The translations under genes were made by a program, and so were the position numbers. Shown here piece by piece: positions 46,755 through 58,100 of a stretch of DNA of 64,000 nucleotides (its first letter is position 1; each line of letters starts with the position of its first letter). The stretch lies in assembly GCF_902859935.1 (NCBI RefSeq), contig NZ_CADIKI010000003.1, positions 372,001-436,000 on the forward strand, given 5' to 3'. This stretch comes from Paraburkholderia fynbosensis. Its GTDB lineage: Bacteria > Pseudomonadota > Gammaproteobacteria > Burkholderiales > Burkholderiaceae. The notes below the pieces were generated by a model. The model was given only the letters and a program-made list of their open reading frames with translations, had not been told where the DNA came from and did no database searches.

Positions 46755-47827
46755 GAACCTGCCCCTGTGGGGTGCGGCACCGGCACCGCCTGCACCGGCC
46801 AGCCCTGGAGATTTTGCGCGACGATCTCGCCGAGCGCCGCAATCCACGGTTGCGACGCGTTCACGCAGGCGATGCGGTGAAACTCCTTGCCGCCCGCATG
46901 CAGGAACACGTCCCGCACTTCCATGCCGATTTCCTCGATCGTTTCAAGGCAGTCGGCGGTAAAGCCAGGGCAGAACACGTCGGCGCGGCGCACACCCGCC
47001 GCGCCCAGCTCCTCAAGCGTAGGCGCCGTGTACGGCTGCAGCCATTCGGCCTTGCCGAAGCGCGACTGGAAGGTGACGCGGCATTCCACCGGCGTCAGCC
47101 CGAGCGCTTGAGTCAACAGCGCCGCGGTCTGCTGGCATTGCTCGTGGTACGGATCGCCCAGGTCCAGCGTGCGCTTGGGCACACCGTGAAAGCTCAGCAC
47201 CAGCTTGTCGCCCGCCGCGAAGTCCGGCCGGCCGTGCTGATGCCAATAGTGATGCACCTGGGCGGCCAGCGCGGCAATGTAGGCGGGATGATCCGCGTAT
47301 TGGCGCACCGTGCGGATTTCCGGCTGATTGCGCATCCGCTTGAGGGCCGAGAAAGCGTCGTCGAACGCCGTGGCCGTGGTCGACGACGAGTATTGCGGAT
47401 ACATGGGCACGAGCAGCACGCGCTCGGCGCCGGCCAGCTTCAACTGGTTCAGCATGGCCGGAATGCCCGGCGTGCCGTAGCGCATCGCGTAGTCGACCAG
47501 CACCGTGTAGTCATTCAATTGCAGCAAATGGCGCAAGCCCTCGACCTGCTTTTCCGTGTAGACGCGCAACGGCGAGCCTTCGGGCATCCACACCGCCGCG
47601 TACTTCCTAGCGGAACTGCGTCCGCGAAACGGCAAAATCAGCACACGCAAAATGATCTGCCACAGCAGCGCCGGAATTTCGACCACCCGTGGATCGGACA
47701 GGAATTGCGCGAGATAGCGGCGCACCGCGCGCGGCGTCGGCGCGTCGGGTGTGCCGAGATTGATCAGCAGCACGGCGACACGATGTGAGGTGGCGTTCTG
47801 TGAAGGCCGCTCGAGGTCGAAGCGCAT
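46751..47827 (-). CDS. hemH: ferrochelatase
   Basis: The 358-residue enzyme inserts Fe(II) into protoporphyrin IX in the last step of heme synthesis. Conserved parts: [83 protein letters not shown] with the active-site His, and [18 protein letters not shown] with the catalytic Glu. No ferredoxin-type cysteine cluster is seen. It is translationally coupled to hslR. Confidence 0.97.
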   Translation of the reverse strand: MRFDLERPSQNATSHRVAVLLINLGTPDAPTPRAVRRYLAQFLSDPRVVEIPALLWQIILRVLILPFRGRSSARKYAAVWMPEGSPLRVYTEKQVEGLRHLLQLNDYTVLVDYAMRYGTPGIPAMLNQLKLAGAERVLLVPMYPQYSSSTTATAFDDAFSALKRMRNQPEIRTVRQYADHPAYIAALAAQVHHYWHQHGRPDFAAGDKLVLSFHGVPKRTLDLGDPYHEQCQQTAALLTQALGLTPVECRVTFQSRFGKAEWLQPYTAPTLEELGAAGVRRADVFCPGFTADCLETIEEIGMEVRDVFLHAGGKEFHRIACVNASQPWIAALGEIVAQNLQGWPVQAVPVPHPTGAGS

Positions 47828-47877
47828 AGGCAGCGGAAGTCACCGCTTTACGCGGAGAGTCGATTCAGTGGAGATTC

Positions 47878-47883
47878 ATTATA
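47878..47883 (-). promoter_or_regulatory. -10 box of hemH
   Basis: A perfect TATAAT on the minus strand lies 50 bases before ATG 47827. The -35 position (AACCGG) is poor. A leader of about 45 bases would result. Confidence 0.5.
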
Positions 47884-48000
47884 GCGGCGCGGTCCCTGGC
47901 CCGGTTCGCCGGACGCCCCTGGCCGTTCGGCCGATAGGCAAGCCGCGCGCGCTCATGCATCATTGCCAGCACGGCTCGCCGCAGCGGGATGGGCAGGCGG

Positions 48001-49020
48001 TTATTGCTGACTCAGCGTGAGCGAAAGCAGACGCGCGGTGATGTCGACAATTGGAATCACACGGTTGTAGGCCATGCGGGTCGGCCCGATTACGCCGAGC
48101 GTGCCGACGATCTTGCCGTTCACCTCGTAGGGCGCGGTGACGACGCTCATCTCTTCGATCGGCACCAGGTTCGACTCGCCGCCGATAAAAATCTGCACCC
48201 CGGCCGCGTGACTCGACACGTCGAGCAATTGAAGGAGACTGGTCTTTTGGTCGAACACATCGAACAGCTTGCGCAGACGCGCCATGTCCGACGAGAGGTC
48301 GGCGACTTCGAGCAGATTGCGCTCGCCGGAAATCAGCACCGTCTCGCCGGTGTCGGATTCGTCCGTGCTCGCCGTGACCGCCGCGTGCATGAGCGTGGTC
48401 ATGTCGCCACGCAGTTCGTCGATTTCCTCGCGCAGGCGGCGGCGCACGTCGTCGAACGAGAGGCCCGCGAAGTGCGCGTTGATGTAATTGGAGGCTTCAA
48501 CCAGCTGCGACGGCGAGAAATCGCGCTGGGTCGCCATGATGCGATTCTGCACGTCGCCTTCGGGCGTCACGATGATGAGCAGGATGCGTTTGTCCGACAA
48601 ACGCATGAACTCGATCTGCTTGAACACGTGGCTGCGCCGCGGCGTGAGCACCACCCCGGCGAACTGCGACAGATTGGACAGCACGCTGGCCGCCGCCGCG
48701 ACGATCTTTTGCGGCTCGCCCGCCTGCAGCGTAGTCTTGACGGTACGCATCACCGCCTCTTCGTCCGCGGCGGACTCCACTGTGAGCATCGTGTCGACGA
48801 ACAGACGGTAGCCACGCGGCGTGGGAATGCGGCCCGCGGAAGTATGCGGACTGATCACGAGCCCCAGGTCCTCGAGATCGGACATCACGTTGCGGATCGT
48901 TGCCGGGCTCAGTTCGAGGCCCGAGTATCGTGACAGCGTGCGCGAGCCGACCGGCTGACCTTCGGCGATGTAGCGCTCGATCAGCGTTTTGAGGAGGGTT
49001 TGTGCGCGAGGATCTAGCAT
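48001..49020 (-). CDS. hrcA: heat-inducible transcription repressor HrcA
   Basis: The 339-residue repressor binds CIRCE operators, usually before groESL. ATG 49020 gives the standard start [55 protein letters not shown], a winged helix, followed by the GAF-like dimer domain. The frame is open further upstream, but that extension has no family likeness. It is divergent from nadK-recN, a common arrangement. Confidence 0.96.
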   Translation of the reverse strand: MLDPRAQTLLKTLIERYIAEGQPVGSRTLSRYSGLELSPATIRNVMSDLEDLGLVISPHTSAGRIPTPRGYRLFVDTMLTVESAADEEAVMRTVKTTLQAGEPQKIVAAAASVLSNLSQFAGVVLTPRRSHVFKQIEFMRLSDKRILLIIVTPEGDVQNRIMATQRDFSPSQLVEASNYINAHFAGLSFDDVRRRLREEIDELRGDMTTLMHAAVTASTDESDTGETVLISGERNLLEVADLSSDMARLRKLFDVFDQKTSLLQLLDVSSHAAGVQIFIGGESNLVPIEEMSVVTAPYEVNGKIVGTLGVIGPTRMAYNRVIPIVDITARLLSLTLSQQ

Positions 49021-49361
49021 GAGGAAAAATTTTAGCTTAATGCCGCGACTACCGCGAGCGCTAACGGCGCCTGCCCGCGACGAATACGCCGCTGCTTGCC
49101 GGGGCGGCGTCCCGCCGGCCCTCTGGCGCGACACTGCGCAGCGCGCCGAGCCCCTCTTGCGCCGGAATTCGCAAGCTCCTTACGGCCAGCGTCGGCGCGG
49201 CCTGATCGGCGGCGCCCCCTCACACTTTAATCGGCGCGCATGTCATCAAGGCTTCACCATTCTAACGATAATCGCGGCATGCGCCGGCGCCCCGCCATGC
49301 CGGCCCGCCACCGGGTCTGTCTGCGGTTCTTTTCAGGCCCCACCTATGGTGTAATGCCGGC
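49021..49361. other. 341-base divergent region between hrcA and nadK
   Basis: GC-rich spacer carrying the promoters of both genes. A half-CIRCE (TTAGCGCTC on the minus strand, near 49063-49055) is present, but its partner half does not match. Apart from the nadK -10 box I see no gene or structured RNA here. Confidence 0.5.
49347..49355 (+). promoter_or_regulatory. extended -10 box directly before nadK
   Basis: TGG-TGTAAT forms an extended -10 element that ends 6 bases before ATG 49362, so the mRNA should start at the initiation codon. No ribosome-binding site is visible. Confidence 0.5.
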
Positions 49362-50264
49362 ATGCAAGTGACCAGCCAGTTCAAGACCGTCGCGCTCGTC
49401 GGGCGCAACAATACGCCAGGTATCGGCGAGCCGCTGACCGCGCTCGCCTCGTGCATCGCGAAACGCGGCTTCGAAGTCGTGTTCGAGGCGGACACCGCCG
49501 CGGAAATCGGCATCACCGACTATCCGGCGCTGCGTCCCGCCGAGATCGGCGCGCGTGCCGACGTCGCCGTGGTGCTGGGCGGCGACGGCACGATGCTCGG
49601 CATCGGCCGTCAGCTTGCGCCGTACCGCACGCCGCTCATCGGCATCAACCATGGGCGGCTCGGTTTCATTACAGACATCCCGATCTCCGACATGCGCGAG
49701 ATCGTGCCGCAAATGCTGTCCGGCAATTTCGAGCGCGAAGAACGCCTGCTGCTCGAAGCGCGCATCATGCGCGACGGCAATCCGATCTACCACGCGCTGG
49801 CCTTCAACGACGTGGTGGTCAACCGCAGCGGCTTTTCAGGGATGGCGGAGCTGCACGTCTCGGTGGACGGGCGCTTCATGTACAACCAGCGTTCGGACGG
49901 CCTGATCGTCGCCACGCCGACCGGCTCGACCGCTTATGCGCTGTCGTCGCAGGGGCCGATCCTGCATCCGCAATTGCAGGGCATCGTGCTCGTGCCGATC
50001 GCGCCGCACGCGCTGTCGAACCGGCCGATCGTGCTGCCGGACGACTCGAAGGTGAGCATCCAGATCGTCTCCGGGCGCGAAGTGAACGTCAATTTCGACA
50101 TGCAGTCGTTCACCTCGCTCGAATTGAGCGACACGATCGAGGTGCGCCGCTCACGTCATACGGTGCCGATGCTGCATCCGGTCGGCTATAGCCACTACGC
50201 CACGTTGCGCAAGAAGCTGCATTGGAACGAATACCCGTCGCACGAAGAAGATCCCAAGCCCTGA
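49362..50264 (+). CDS. nadK: NAD kinase
   Basis: The 300-residue enzyme phosphorylates NAD to NADP. The signature [37 protein letters not shown] holds the conserved GGDG, and the C-terminal Gly-rich block reads [22 protein letters not shown]. It lies between hrcA (divergent) and recN (81 bases downstream), as in many proteobacteria. Confidence 0.97.
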   Translation: MQVTSQFKTVALVGRNNTPGIGEPLTALASCIAKRGFEVVFEADTAAEIGITDYPALRPAEIGARADVAVVLGGDGTMLGIGRQLAPYRTPLIGINHGRLGFITDIPISDMREIVPQMLSGNFEREERLLLEARIMRDGNPIYHALAFNDVVVNRSGFSGMAELHVSVDGRFMYNQRSDGLIVATPTGSTAYALSSQGPILHPQLQGIVLVPIAPHALSNRPIVLPDDSKVSIQIVSGREVNVNFDMQSFTSLELSDTIEVRRSRHTVPMLHPVGYSHYATLRKKLHWNEYPSHEEDPKP

Positions 50265-50345
50265 GCGGCGTAGTCACGCTGGAACGCCAAGGCCCAAGCT
50301 ACCGCCGCTGCCGAAACTGAATTTCAAGCTCATCAGACGACCTCC

Positions 50346-52016
50346 ATGCTTCGCCACCTCTCGATACGCGACTTCGTCATCGTCGCCGCGCTCGACCTCG
50401 AATTCGACAGCGGCTTTACTGTTTTCTCGGGCGAAACCGGCGCCGGCAAGTCGATCCTGATCGACGCGCTGGCGCTCGCACTCGGCGCGCGCGCCGACGC
50501 GAGCGTCGTACGCACCGGCGAGAGCCGCGCCGACATCACCGCAGAGTTCGAGACCCATGCGCAGGTCGAGCAATGGCTCGACGAGCAGGCACTCGGCGCG
50601 GCCGCCGACAGCGACGAGCATGGCGGCACCGTGATGCTGCGGCGCGTGGTGGACGGCAACGGCCGCTCGCGCGCGTTCGTCAACGGCACGGCGGCGACAC
50701 TCGCGCAGTTGCGCGAGGTGGGCGAGATGCTGGTGGACATTCACGGCCAGCACGCGCACCAGTTGCTGATGCGCCCCGACGCGCAACGCGAACTGTTCGA
50801 TACCCACGCGGGTCTGTCCGACATCGCCGCCGCCGTCACGCGCGCGTGGCGCACGTGGCGCGAGAGGGTTCAGGCGGTCGAGCACGCGCGGACCCGCGAC
50901 CGCGAGTTGCAGCTGGAGCGCGAGCGCCTCGCTTGGCAGCTCACCGAACTGGACAAGCTCGCGCCGCAACCGGGCGAATGGGAAGAGGTCAACGCCGAGC
51001 ACCATCGTTTGTCGCACTCGGCCAATCTGATCGACGGCGTGCAAGGCGCGCTAGGCGCGCTGTCCGAGTCCGACGAGGCGATGATCACCCACCTTGCGTC
51101 GATCGTGTCGAAGGTGCGCAACCTGGCCGAGATCGATCCTGCGCTGAACGACGTCCTCGCCGCGCTCGAACCCGCCGAAATCCAGTTGCAGGAGGCGGCG
51201 TACTCGCTGAGTCATTACGCGCAAAAGCTCGAACTCGATCCTGAGCGCCTCGCCCAAGTCGAAAAGCGCCTCGACGCGCTACATTCGGCCGCGCGCAAAT
51301 TCCGCCTGCAGCCGGAAACGCTCCCCGACGAACATCAGGCGCGGCGCGCGCAACTGGACGCGCTCGACGCCGCCGCCGACCTTGACAGCCTGCACGCCGC
51401 AGAGGCGAAGGCCAAGGAAGCGTACCTGGCCGAGGCGAAGAAACTCTCGAAGGCGCGTGCGAAAGCCGGCACCGCATTGGGCGCGGCGGTCACCACCGGC
51501 ATGCAGGAACTGTCGATGAAAGGCGGCAGCTTCGAAGTCGCGCTGGTGCCGCTACCCGAAGGCGGCGCGCATGGTTTGGAGCAGGTCGAGTTCCGCGTCG
51601 CGGGTCACGCCGGCGTGCCGCCGCGGCCGCTCGCCAAGGTCGCCTCGGGCGGCGAACTGGCGCGTATCAGCCTCGCGCTCGCGGTCATCGCCAGCGCGGC
51701 CAGCCCGACACCCACGCTGATCTTCGACGAAGTGGATACGGGCATCGGCGGCGGCGTCGCCGAAGTGGTCGGGCGGTTGTTGCATCAGCTCGGGCAAGCA
51801 CGCCAGGTGCTGTGCGTGACCCACTTGCCGCAAGTCGCCGCGCGCGGCGACCACCATTTCCAGGTGGCGAAAGCCGGCAACGGTCAAGGCGGCACGGTGA
51901 GCAGCGTAATCTCACTCGACAGGGCGAGCCGCGTCGAGGAAGTCGCGCGGATGCTCGGCGGCCTGGAAATCACCGCGACCACGCGCAAGCACGCGAAGGA
52001 AATGCTGGCCGCCTGA
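50346..52016 (+). CDS. recN: DNA repair protein RecN
   Basis: The 556-residue SMC-like ATPase acts in double-strand break repair. Walker A GETGAGKS is at residues 29-36. Two coiled-coil arms flank the middle, and the C-terminal ATPase half carries LAKVASGGELARISLAL (ABC signature) and TLIFDEVDTGIGGGVAEVVGRLL (Walker B). Length is normal. It probably shares a transcript with nadK. I see no LexA-type box in the 81-base gap. Confidence 0.97.
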   Translation: MLRHLSIRDFVIVAALDLEFDSGFTVFSGETGAGKSILIDALALALGARADASVVRTGESRADITAEFETHAQVEQWLDEQALGAAADSDEHGGTVMLRRVVDGNGRSRAFVNGTAATLAQLREVGEMLVDIHGQHAHQLLMRPDAQRELFDTHAGLSDIAAAVTRAWRTWRERVQAVEHARTRDRELQLERERLAWQLTELDKLAPQPGEWEEVNAEHHRLSHSANLIDGVQGALGALSESDEAMITHLASIVSKVRNLAEIDPALNDVLAALEPAEIQLQEAAYSLSHYAQKLELDPERLAQVEKRLDALHSAARKFRLQPETLPDEHQARRAQLDALDAAADLDSLHAAEAKAKEAYLAEAKKLSKARAKAGTALGAAVTTGMQELSMKGGSFEVALVPLPEGGAHGLEQVEFRVAGHAGVPPRPLAKVASGGELARISLALAVIASAASPTPTLIFDEVDTGIGGGVAEVVGRLLHQLGQARQVLCVTHLPQVAARGDHHFQVAKAGNGQGGTVSSVISLDRASRVEEVARMLGGLEITATTRKHAKEMLAA

Positions 52017-52145
52017 AACGACGCAGCCGGAAGGGCGCTCGCCCTGGCGCTTGCCCCGGCCGTCGCCCCATACTTCTGCACGTCGTGAGCCAGGCGGGGG
52101 ATCGATTACGCCCGCCGCCCCGTTCTCACGTCGCGCGGCACAGCC

Positions 52146-54941
52146 TCACCCGAACACCCGCTTCCACAACGCCAGCACCGCTTCCCGCTCGGTGCCGACC
52201 AGCGCCGGATCGACGCGCGCCTTCTCCATCCCGTCGAGCCGCAGCTTGTGCTGCAACTTGCGATACGTGCGATACGCCGCGCCGACCGTCTCGGCTTCTT
52301 CCTCGCTCATCAGGCCGAAGCGCGACACTTCGCGCAGCAACGCGATGTTGCCGGTATTGCGGATCAGCTCGGGATCGCGGGCCGCGTGCAGCAGCACCCA
52401 GTACTGCACGGTGAATTCGATATCGACCATCCCGCCACGGTCGTGCTTCAGATCGAACAGCGCCGGCGTGTGGTTCGGATGCCCCGCCCCGACGCGCTCG
52501 CGCATCTCGACGATCTCCTTCGCGAGCGGCGCCGCGTCGCGCGGCGTGGTCAACACCTGTTCGCGGATCGCCTCGAACTTCGCGCCGATCTCGGCATCGC
52601 CCGCGCAGTAGCGCGCGCGGGTCAGCGCCTGGTGCTCCCAGACCCATGCGGTGTTGGCCGCGTCGCCTTCGCGCAACTGGTAGCGGCGGAACGCGTCCAG
52701 GTCGGTGACGAGCAGACCCGATTCGCCGTTCGGCCGCAAGCGCAGGTCGACATCGAACAACGTGCCGGCGCCGGTCGCGGTGGTCAGCCAGGTGATCAGG
52801 CGGCGGGTGTAGGTGGCGTAGACGTCGGCCGCGGCGTCGTCGGCATCGTCGTACAGGAAGATCACGTCGAGGTCGGACGCGTAGCCCAGCTCCTTGCCGC
52901 CCAACTTGCCGTAGGCGATCACCGCAAAGCGCGGCACCTCGCGGTGACGCTTCGACAACTGGTTCCAGACCGCTTCGAGCGTGACGTCGAGCACGGCGTC
53001 GGCGAGCTCCGACAGCCGGTCGCTCACGTGCTCGACGCTCAGCTTGCCGGCGAGATCAATCAGCAGAATGCGGAACACCTCGGCCTGGTGCGCGTGGCGC
53101 AGCAGATCCATCTGCTGCTCCACGCCGTCGGCGGCGGCCAGCCGCAAGCGCAGCGTGCGCTTGAACTCGGGCCAGTCGAACGGGCTATTGATCGCTTCGT
53201 CGTCCAGCAGTTCGTCGAGCAGCTGCGGGTGGCGAATCAGATAACCGGCCGCCCAGCGCGAGCCGCCCAGCACCGACAGTACCTGATGCAGCGCCTGCGG
53301 ATACTCGGTCAACAGCGCGAGGTAGGCGCCGCGCCGGCTCACCGCTTCGAGCAGATCGAACAGGCGCGCGACCGTGTCGCCGCGCCGCTCGGGCGGCTCG
53401 AGCGTACGCGCGGCTTCCAGCGCTCGCTGCGCGACGATGTCGAAACGTTGCCGGCTACGCTCGGCGAGCCCCGTGTAACGCGATGACTGCCACACCGCGC
53501 GCAAGCGCGCGAGCAGATCGCCCGGCTCGGCCACACCGAGTTCGATGAGACGCGCGCGCAATGCTTCATCGGCGCTGTCGTCAGCGAGCGCGCTACTCCA
53601 CACCCATGCGGCGGCGCCGTCTTCAGGCGCGCCGCAGCCGTCGCGGCCGCTCACCTTGTCGGCGAAAATCTGGTCGAACTGCTGCTCGACGAATTCGCGA
53701 TGCGCATCGAGCTTCGCCATCAGTGCCGCGTAGTCGTCGCAAGCCATCGTGTGCGACAGCGCGGCGCGCTCTTCCGGGTCGACCGGCATCGCGTGGGTTT
53801 GCGCATCGTTGCGGTATTGCAGACGGTGCTCGAGTTCGCGCAGGAACAGGTAGGCGACCGACAGCTTCTCGCACACCGACGTATCCAGCAGCCCATGCGC
53901 GGCCGCGTGCCGCAACACGGCGAGCGTCGGCCGCACGCGAAAGCCCGCGTCCTGGCCGCCGCGAATCAGCTGGAACACCTGCGCGCTGAATTCGATTTCG
54001 CGGATGCCGCCGCGCCCGAGCTTGATGTCGTCGGCCTTGTCGGGCCGCATCGACGCGCGGCGCTGCGCCTCCTGGCGAATCTGCAGATGCAGCGCGCGAA
54101 TCGCGCTGATCACGCCGAAGTCGAGATAGCGGCGGTAGACGAACGGCGTGACGATCGCGTCGAGCTGCTTCTGCAACCGCTGCGCGGCGTCGCTCGCGCC
54201 TTCCGACACGAGGCGCCCCTTGATCCACGCATAGCGCTCCCACTCGCGGCCCTGCACGTAGAAATACTCTTCGAGCATGCCGATGCTGCACACGAGCGGC
54301 CCGGAGTCGCCGTTCGGCCGCAGGCGCATGTCGACCCTAAACACGTAGCCGTCGGCGGTCACTTCGGCGAGCGCGCCGATCAAACGCTTGCCGAGGCGGG
54401 TGAAGAAGTCCTGCGTCGCGATCGGCGAACGCTGGCCGCCCGCCGTCTCGCCGTCCTCTTCATAGACGAAGATCAGGTCGATGTCCGACGACACGTTCAG
54501 CTCGCGTCCACCCAGCTTGCCCATGCCGACCACCCCGAGCGTGAGCCGCTCGCCCTGCGGGCCGCGTGGTTCGCCGTAGAGCGTTTCCAGCTCGGCGGAC
54601 AGCACCGCGAGCGCACGCTGGATCGTCGTCTCCGCCAGATCGGTCATCGCGCCGGTCACTTCCGCGATGTCCGCCTTACCTGCCAGATCGCGCTCCATCA
54701 CCGCGCAAAACACCTCGGTACGCAGTTGGCGCAAGGCCCGTTTGAGTGCATCCTCGTTAAGTGGCACGCTGGCTGCGCCGGCCGCTTCGGCGCACAACGC
54801 GTCAAAACGCGCGTCGATGCGCTCGCGGGTCAGCGGCGCGCCCGCCAGCGCCGCCACGTGCGCGACGAGTGACGGACGGGCTGCCGTGGCGCGCGCGGCG
54901 TAGTGCGAATAGCTGGAACTCAGGAGTGTGGCGTCAGTCAT
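52146..54941 (-). CDS. glnE: glutamine synthetase adenylyltransferase/deadenylase
   Basis: The 931-residue two-domain enzyme adds or removes AMP on glutamine synthetase in response to PII and glutamine. The N-terminal nucleotidyltransferase (deadenylylase) signature is GKLGGRELNVSSDIDLIFVYEEDGE and the C-terminal (adenylylase) one is GKLGGKELGYASDLDVIFLYDDAD. A helical regulatory domain lies between them. ATG 54941 (MTDATLLSSSYSHYAARA) is used in place of the longer frame. It converges on recN and is divergent from yhdP. Confidence 0.96.
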   Translation of the reverse strand: MTDATLLSSSYSHYAARATAARPSLVAHVAALAGAPLTRERIDARFDALCAEAAGAASVPLNEDALKRALRQLRTEVFCAVMERDLAGKADIAEVTGAMTDLAETTIQRALAVLSAELETLYGEPRGPQGERLTLGVVGMGKLGGRELNVSSDIDLIFVYEEDGETAGGQRSPIATQDFFTRLGKRLIGALAEVTADGYVFRVDMRLRPNGDSGPLVCSIGMLEEYFYVQGREWERYAWIKGRLVSEGASDAAQRLQKQLDAIVTPFVYRRYLDFGVISAIRALHLQIRQEAQRRASMRPDKADDIKLGRGGIREIEFSAQVFQLIRGGQDAGFRVRPTLAVLRHAAAHGLLDTSVCEKLSVAYLFLRELEHRLQYRNDAQTHAMPVDPEERAALSHTMACDDYAALMAKLDAHREFVEQQFDQIFADKVSGRDGCGAPEDGAAAWVWSSALADDSADEALRARLIELGVAEPGDLLARLRAVWQSSRYTGLAERSRQRFDIVAQRALEAARTLEPPERRGDTVARLFDLLEAVSRRGAYLALLTEYPQALHQVLSVLGGSRWAAGYLIRHPQLLDELLDDEAINSPFDWPEFKRTLRLRLAAADGVEQQMDLLRHAHQAEVFRILLIDLAGKLSVEHVSDRLSELADAVLDVTLEAVWNQLSKRHREVPRFAVIAYGKLGGKELGYASDLDVIFLYDDADDAAADVYATYTRRLITWLTTATGAGTLFDVDLRLRPNGESGLLVTDLDAFRRYQLREGDAANTAWVWEHQALTRARYCAGDAEIGAKFEAIREQVLTTPRDAAPLAKEIVEMRERVGAGHPNHTPALFDLKHDRGGMVDIEFTVQYWVLLHAARDPELIRNTGNIALLREVSRFGLMSEEEAETVGAAYRTYRKLQHKLRLDGMEKARVDPALVGTEREAVLALWKRVFG

Positions 54942-55127
54942 CAAAGGTCTGGCTCGCTCGTTGCTTGGATAGCGTGGTTCGATCTGCTGTAACACCTCGT
55001 CCGGCGCACCGATGCAGGCCGTGAGGCGGCGCGCAGACAGGGTTTGCCGGAAGTCCGCCGACCCTTTGCCGTGTGTTACATTTCGTCGTTAATCCGCAAA
55101 ACTACCATATCGCCCACCCGCAGCCGC

Positions 55128-58100
55128 ATGTCCGAGCGAAACGAATCCGCCGAGCACCACGAACCCGGGCAGGTCGGACCTGTGAGCGGACACGACCACA
55201 TCGTGCTGCGTCGGACTTTGCGCGTCGTCCTCGTCATCGCGCTGGTCCTCTACTTCATCGCCACGACGCTGTTTCTCGGCTTGCGCTACGTCGTGCTGCC
55301 GCGCATCGACTCGTTCCGCCCGCGCATCGAAGCGGTCGTTTCCGAGAAGCTGCGCACGCAGTTCACCATCGGCAAGCTGGCGCCGCATTGGAGCGGTTTT
55401 CAGCCGGGCGTCGACGTGACCAACGTCGTGATCCGCGATCACGAAGGCAAACCCGCGCTGACGATTCCGCACGCCACCGCCACGCTGTCGTGGCGATCGC
55501 TCTGGCAGTTTCATCCGGTGCTCTCCAGCTTGATCGTCGATCAACCCGACGTCCTGGTCTCGCGCAACGCCGACGGCGTGCTGTCGGTCGCGGGCGTACC
55601 GGTGCCGACCGCGCATAGCGGCAACGACACGCTCTCCACCTGGCTGCTGCGCCAGCAGGCAATCGTGCTGCGCGGCGGCGTGCTGCGCTGGCGCGATGCG
55701 CAACACACGGCGCCGGAACTCGCGCTGCGCGACATCCGCATCGCGATCCTGAACGACGGCTACGACCACCGGCTCGCGCTGCAGGCGCCCGCCGAAGGCC
55801 AGGTGCTGCACGGCCCGATCGACTTCCGCACGCATTTCAGGCACGCGCCGCTCAGCGCGATCGGCAAGCCGATCAACTGGACCGGGCAGGTGTACATGTC
55901 GACGGGCCCGGTCGATCTGCCGACACTTGCGCGCTACATCGACTTCCCGATCGAGACGTTTGCCGGCCGCATCGACAACGCGATCTGGGGCGACTTCGCC
56001 GAGGGCCGCATGAAGACGGCGAGCGGCAAGCTGAGCGGCGCCGACGTCGCGCTGCGGGTGCGTCCAACGCAGCCCAAGCTGCTGCTGCCGGTCGCGCATT
56101 TCTCGTGGCACCTCGATCTCGCCCAACAGGGCGACTACCGGCTGCAACTCACCGACCTGCGCGCCGAACTCGGCCAGCCACCGCTCGAGGACGGCACGCC
56201 GCTCACGCGCACGCTCCAGTTCGCGACGCTCGACGGCCGCTACCGGACGGCGTCGCAGCAGCATGGGCAACTCGTGAGCGTCGCCGGCGACCGCGTCGAC
56301 CTGGGCATCCTCGCGGAATTCAGCCGCGCGCTGCCGCTGCCGCGGCGTCTGCTGAACAACCTGGTGCGCTTCAATCCGCGCGGTCTGATGGCCAACTACG
56401 TCATCGAGGTCGAGCGCGGCAAGCCGGAGTCGGGCGAAGTGGGCGGCGATCGTCATGCGACCGGCGCGGAGCCGATCGAGCGCTATCGCTTCAAGGGTGA
56501 TCTGCAGGGCATCAGCGTGGCCGCCCAGGAACCGCCGCCGGGACTCACCGCGCGCAACCACCCGCGCGCGGGCATCCCCGGCATCGAAAATGTGTGGGGC
56601 AGCGTCGACGCCGACGAAAACCATGGCACCGCGCTTCTCGACACGTCCAATGTGGCCATCACGCTGCCGGGCGTGTTCGACGATCCGCGCCTGAAGCTCG
56701 ACCGTCTGCATGGCCGCGCCGACTGGACCATCACGCCCAGGGCGCCGGGCGAGAACCGCCCGGGGTTCGCGGTGAAGGTGGCCAATTTATCGGTCTCGAA
56801 CGCGGACGTCGCGGCCACCGCGAGCGCGAGCTACAGCAACCCCGGCCACGGCCGCGGCTCGCTCGATCTGAAGGCCGACTTCCAGCGCGCCCAAGTGCCG
56901 CGCATCACCCGCTATCTGCCGACCAGCATCAGCGAAAAGCTGCGCATCTATCTTGGCCACGGGCTGCAGGCGGGCATCTCGCAGGGCGCGACGATCGAAG
57001 TGCACGGCGACCTGACCAAATTCCCGTACTCGCGCGATCCCGACGCCGGCATCTTCCATATCGTCGCGCCGTTCAAGGGCGGCAAGTTCGATCCTTCGCC
57101 CTACCCGCCGCGCAATATGCGCAACGGCACGCCGAACGTGTGGCCGCCGCTCGACGGCATCGACGGCGTGTTCGAACTCAAGCAGAACGTGATGCGCTTC
57201 GACATCGCCCGCGGGCGGTACAGGCACGTCGCGCTGACCGGCGTCAACGGCAGGATCGACGACCTCGGCAACCGGGGGTCGAATCTTGTCATCCAGGGTA
57301 ATGGGCGCGGGCCGCTCGCCGACATGCTCGACTACGTGAACGACAGCTCGCTCGGGATCATGGCCCGGCACCAGACGGAAAAGATTCGCGCCGAAGGACC
57401 CGCGTCACTCGCGCTCAAGCTGACGGTGCCGCGCACGCCGAAACCGCATATCGGCGTGGAAGGCGCGGTAGGCTTCCTGAACAACCGGCTGAGCGTGCCG
57501 CGCGTGCCGCCGCTGTCGCAACTGAACGGCCGGGTGCGTTTCACCGAACGTACGGCCCAGTTCGACCGGCTCTCCGGGCAGTTCCTCGGCGGCGACGTGC
57601 ATGCCAACGGCGGGCTGCGGCAGAACGGCACGTACGCGCTGGCGCTCAACGGCCATATCGCCGTCGACGCGGCGCGCGGCCTCGATCTGCATGGTCCGGC
57701 CGCGCAGGTGCTGACGCGCCTGAGCGGCACGGCGCCCTACGCGCTGAACGTGCGCGGCGCCAAGGGCAGCTTGCCGGAAGTGACGGCGAACTCCGATCTG
57801 ACCGGCCTCGCGCTCGACTTCCCGGCGCCGTTCGCCAAGCCGGCCGGCGTGCCGATGCCGCTGCACTTTGCCGTCAACCCGTCCGCCGCGCCGGGCGAAG
57901 CCGGTGTGGAACGCGCCGACCTGACCTTCGGCCCGATCGTCGCCGCATATTTGTTGCGCTATCAGCCCAAAGCGCTGCCGACGGTCGTGCGCGGCGCGAT
58001 CGGCGTGAACAGGCCCGCCGATCTGCCATCCGAAGGCGTGGTCGCCGCCGTCGACCTCCCTGCGTTCGACGCCGACGCGTGGCGCACGCTCGTCACGCAG

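Noticed and set aside
49021..49070. A CIRCE-like element before hrcA
   Set aside because: One half (TTAGCGCTC) is close to consensus, but the partner after nine bases matches at only about four of nine positions, so HrcA autoregulation is not supported.
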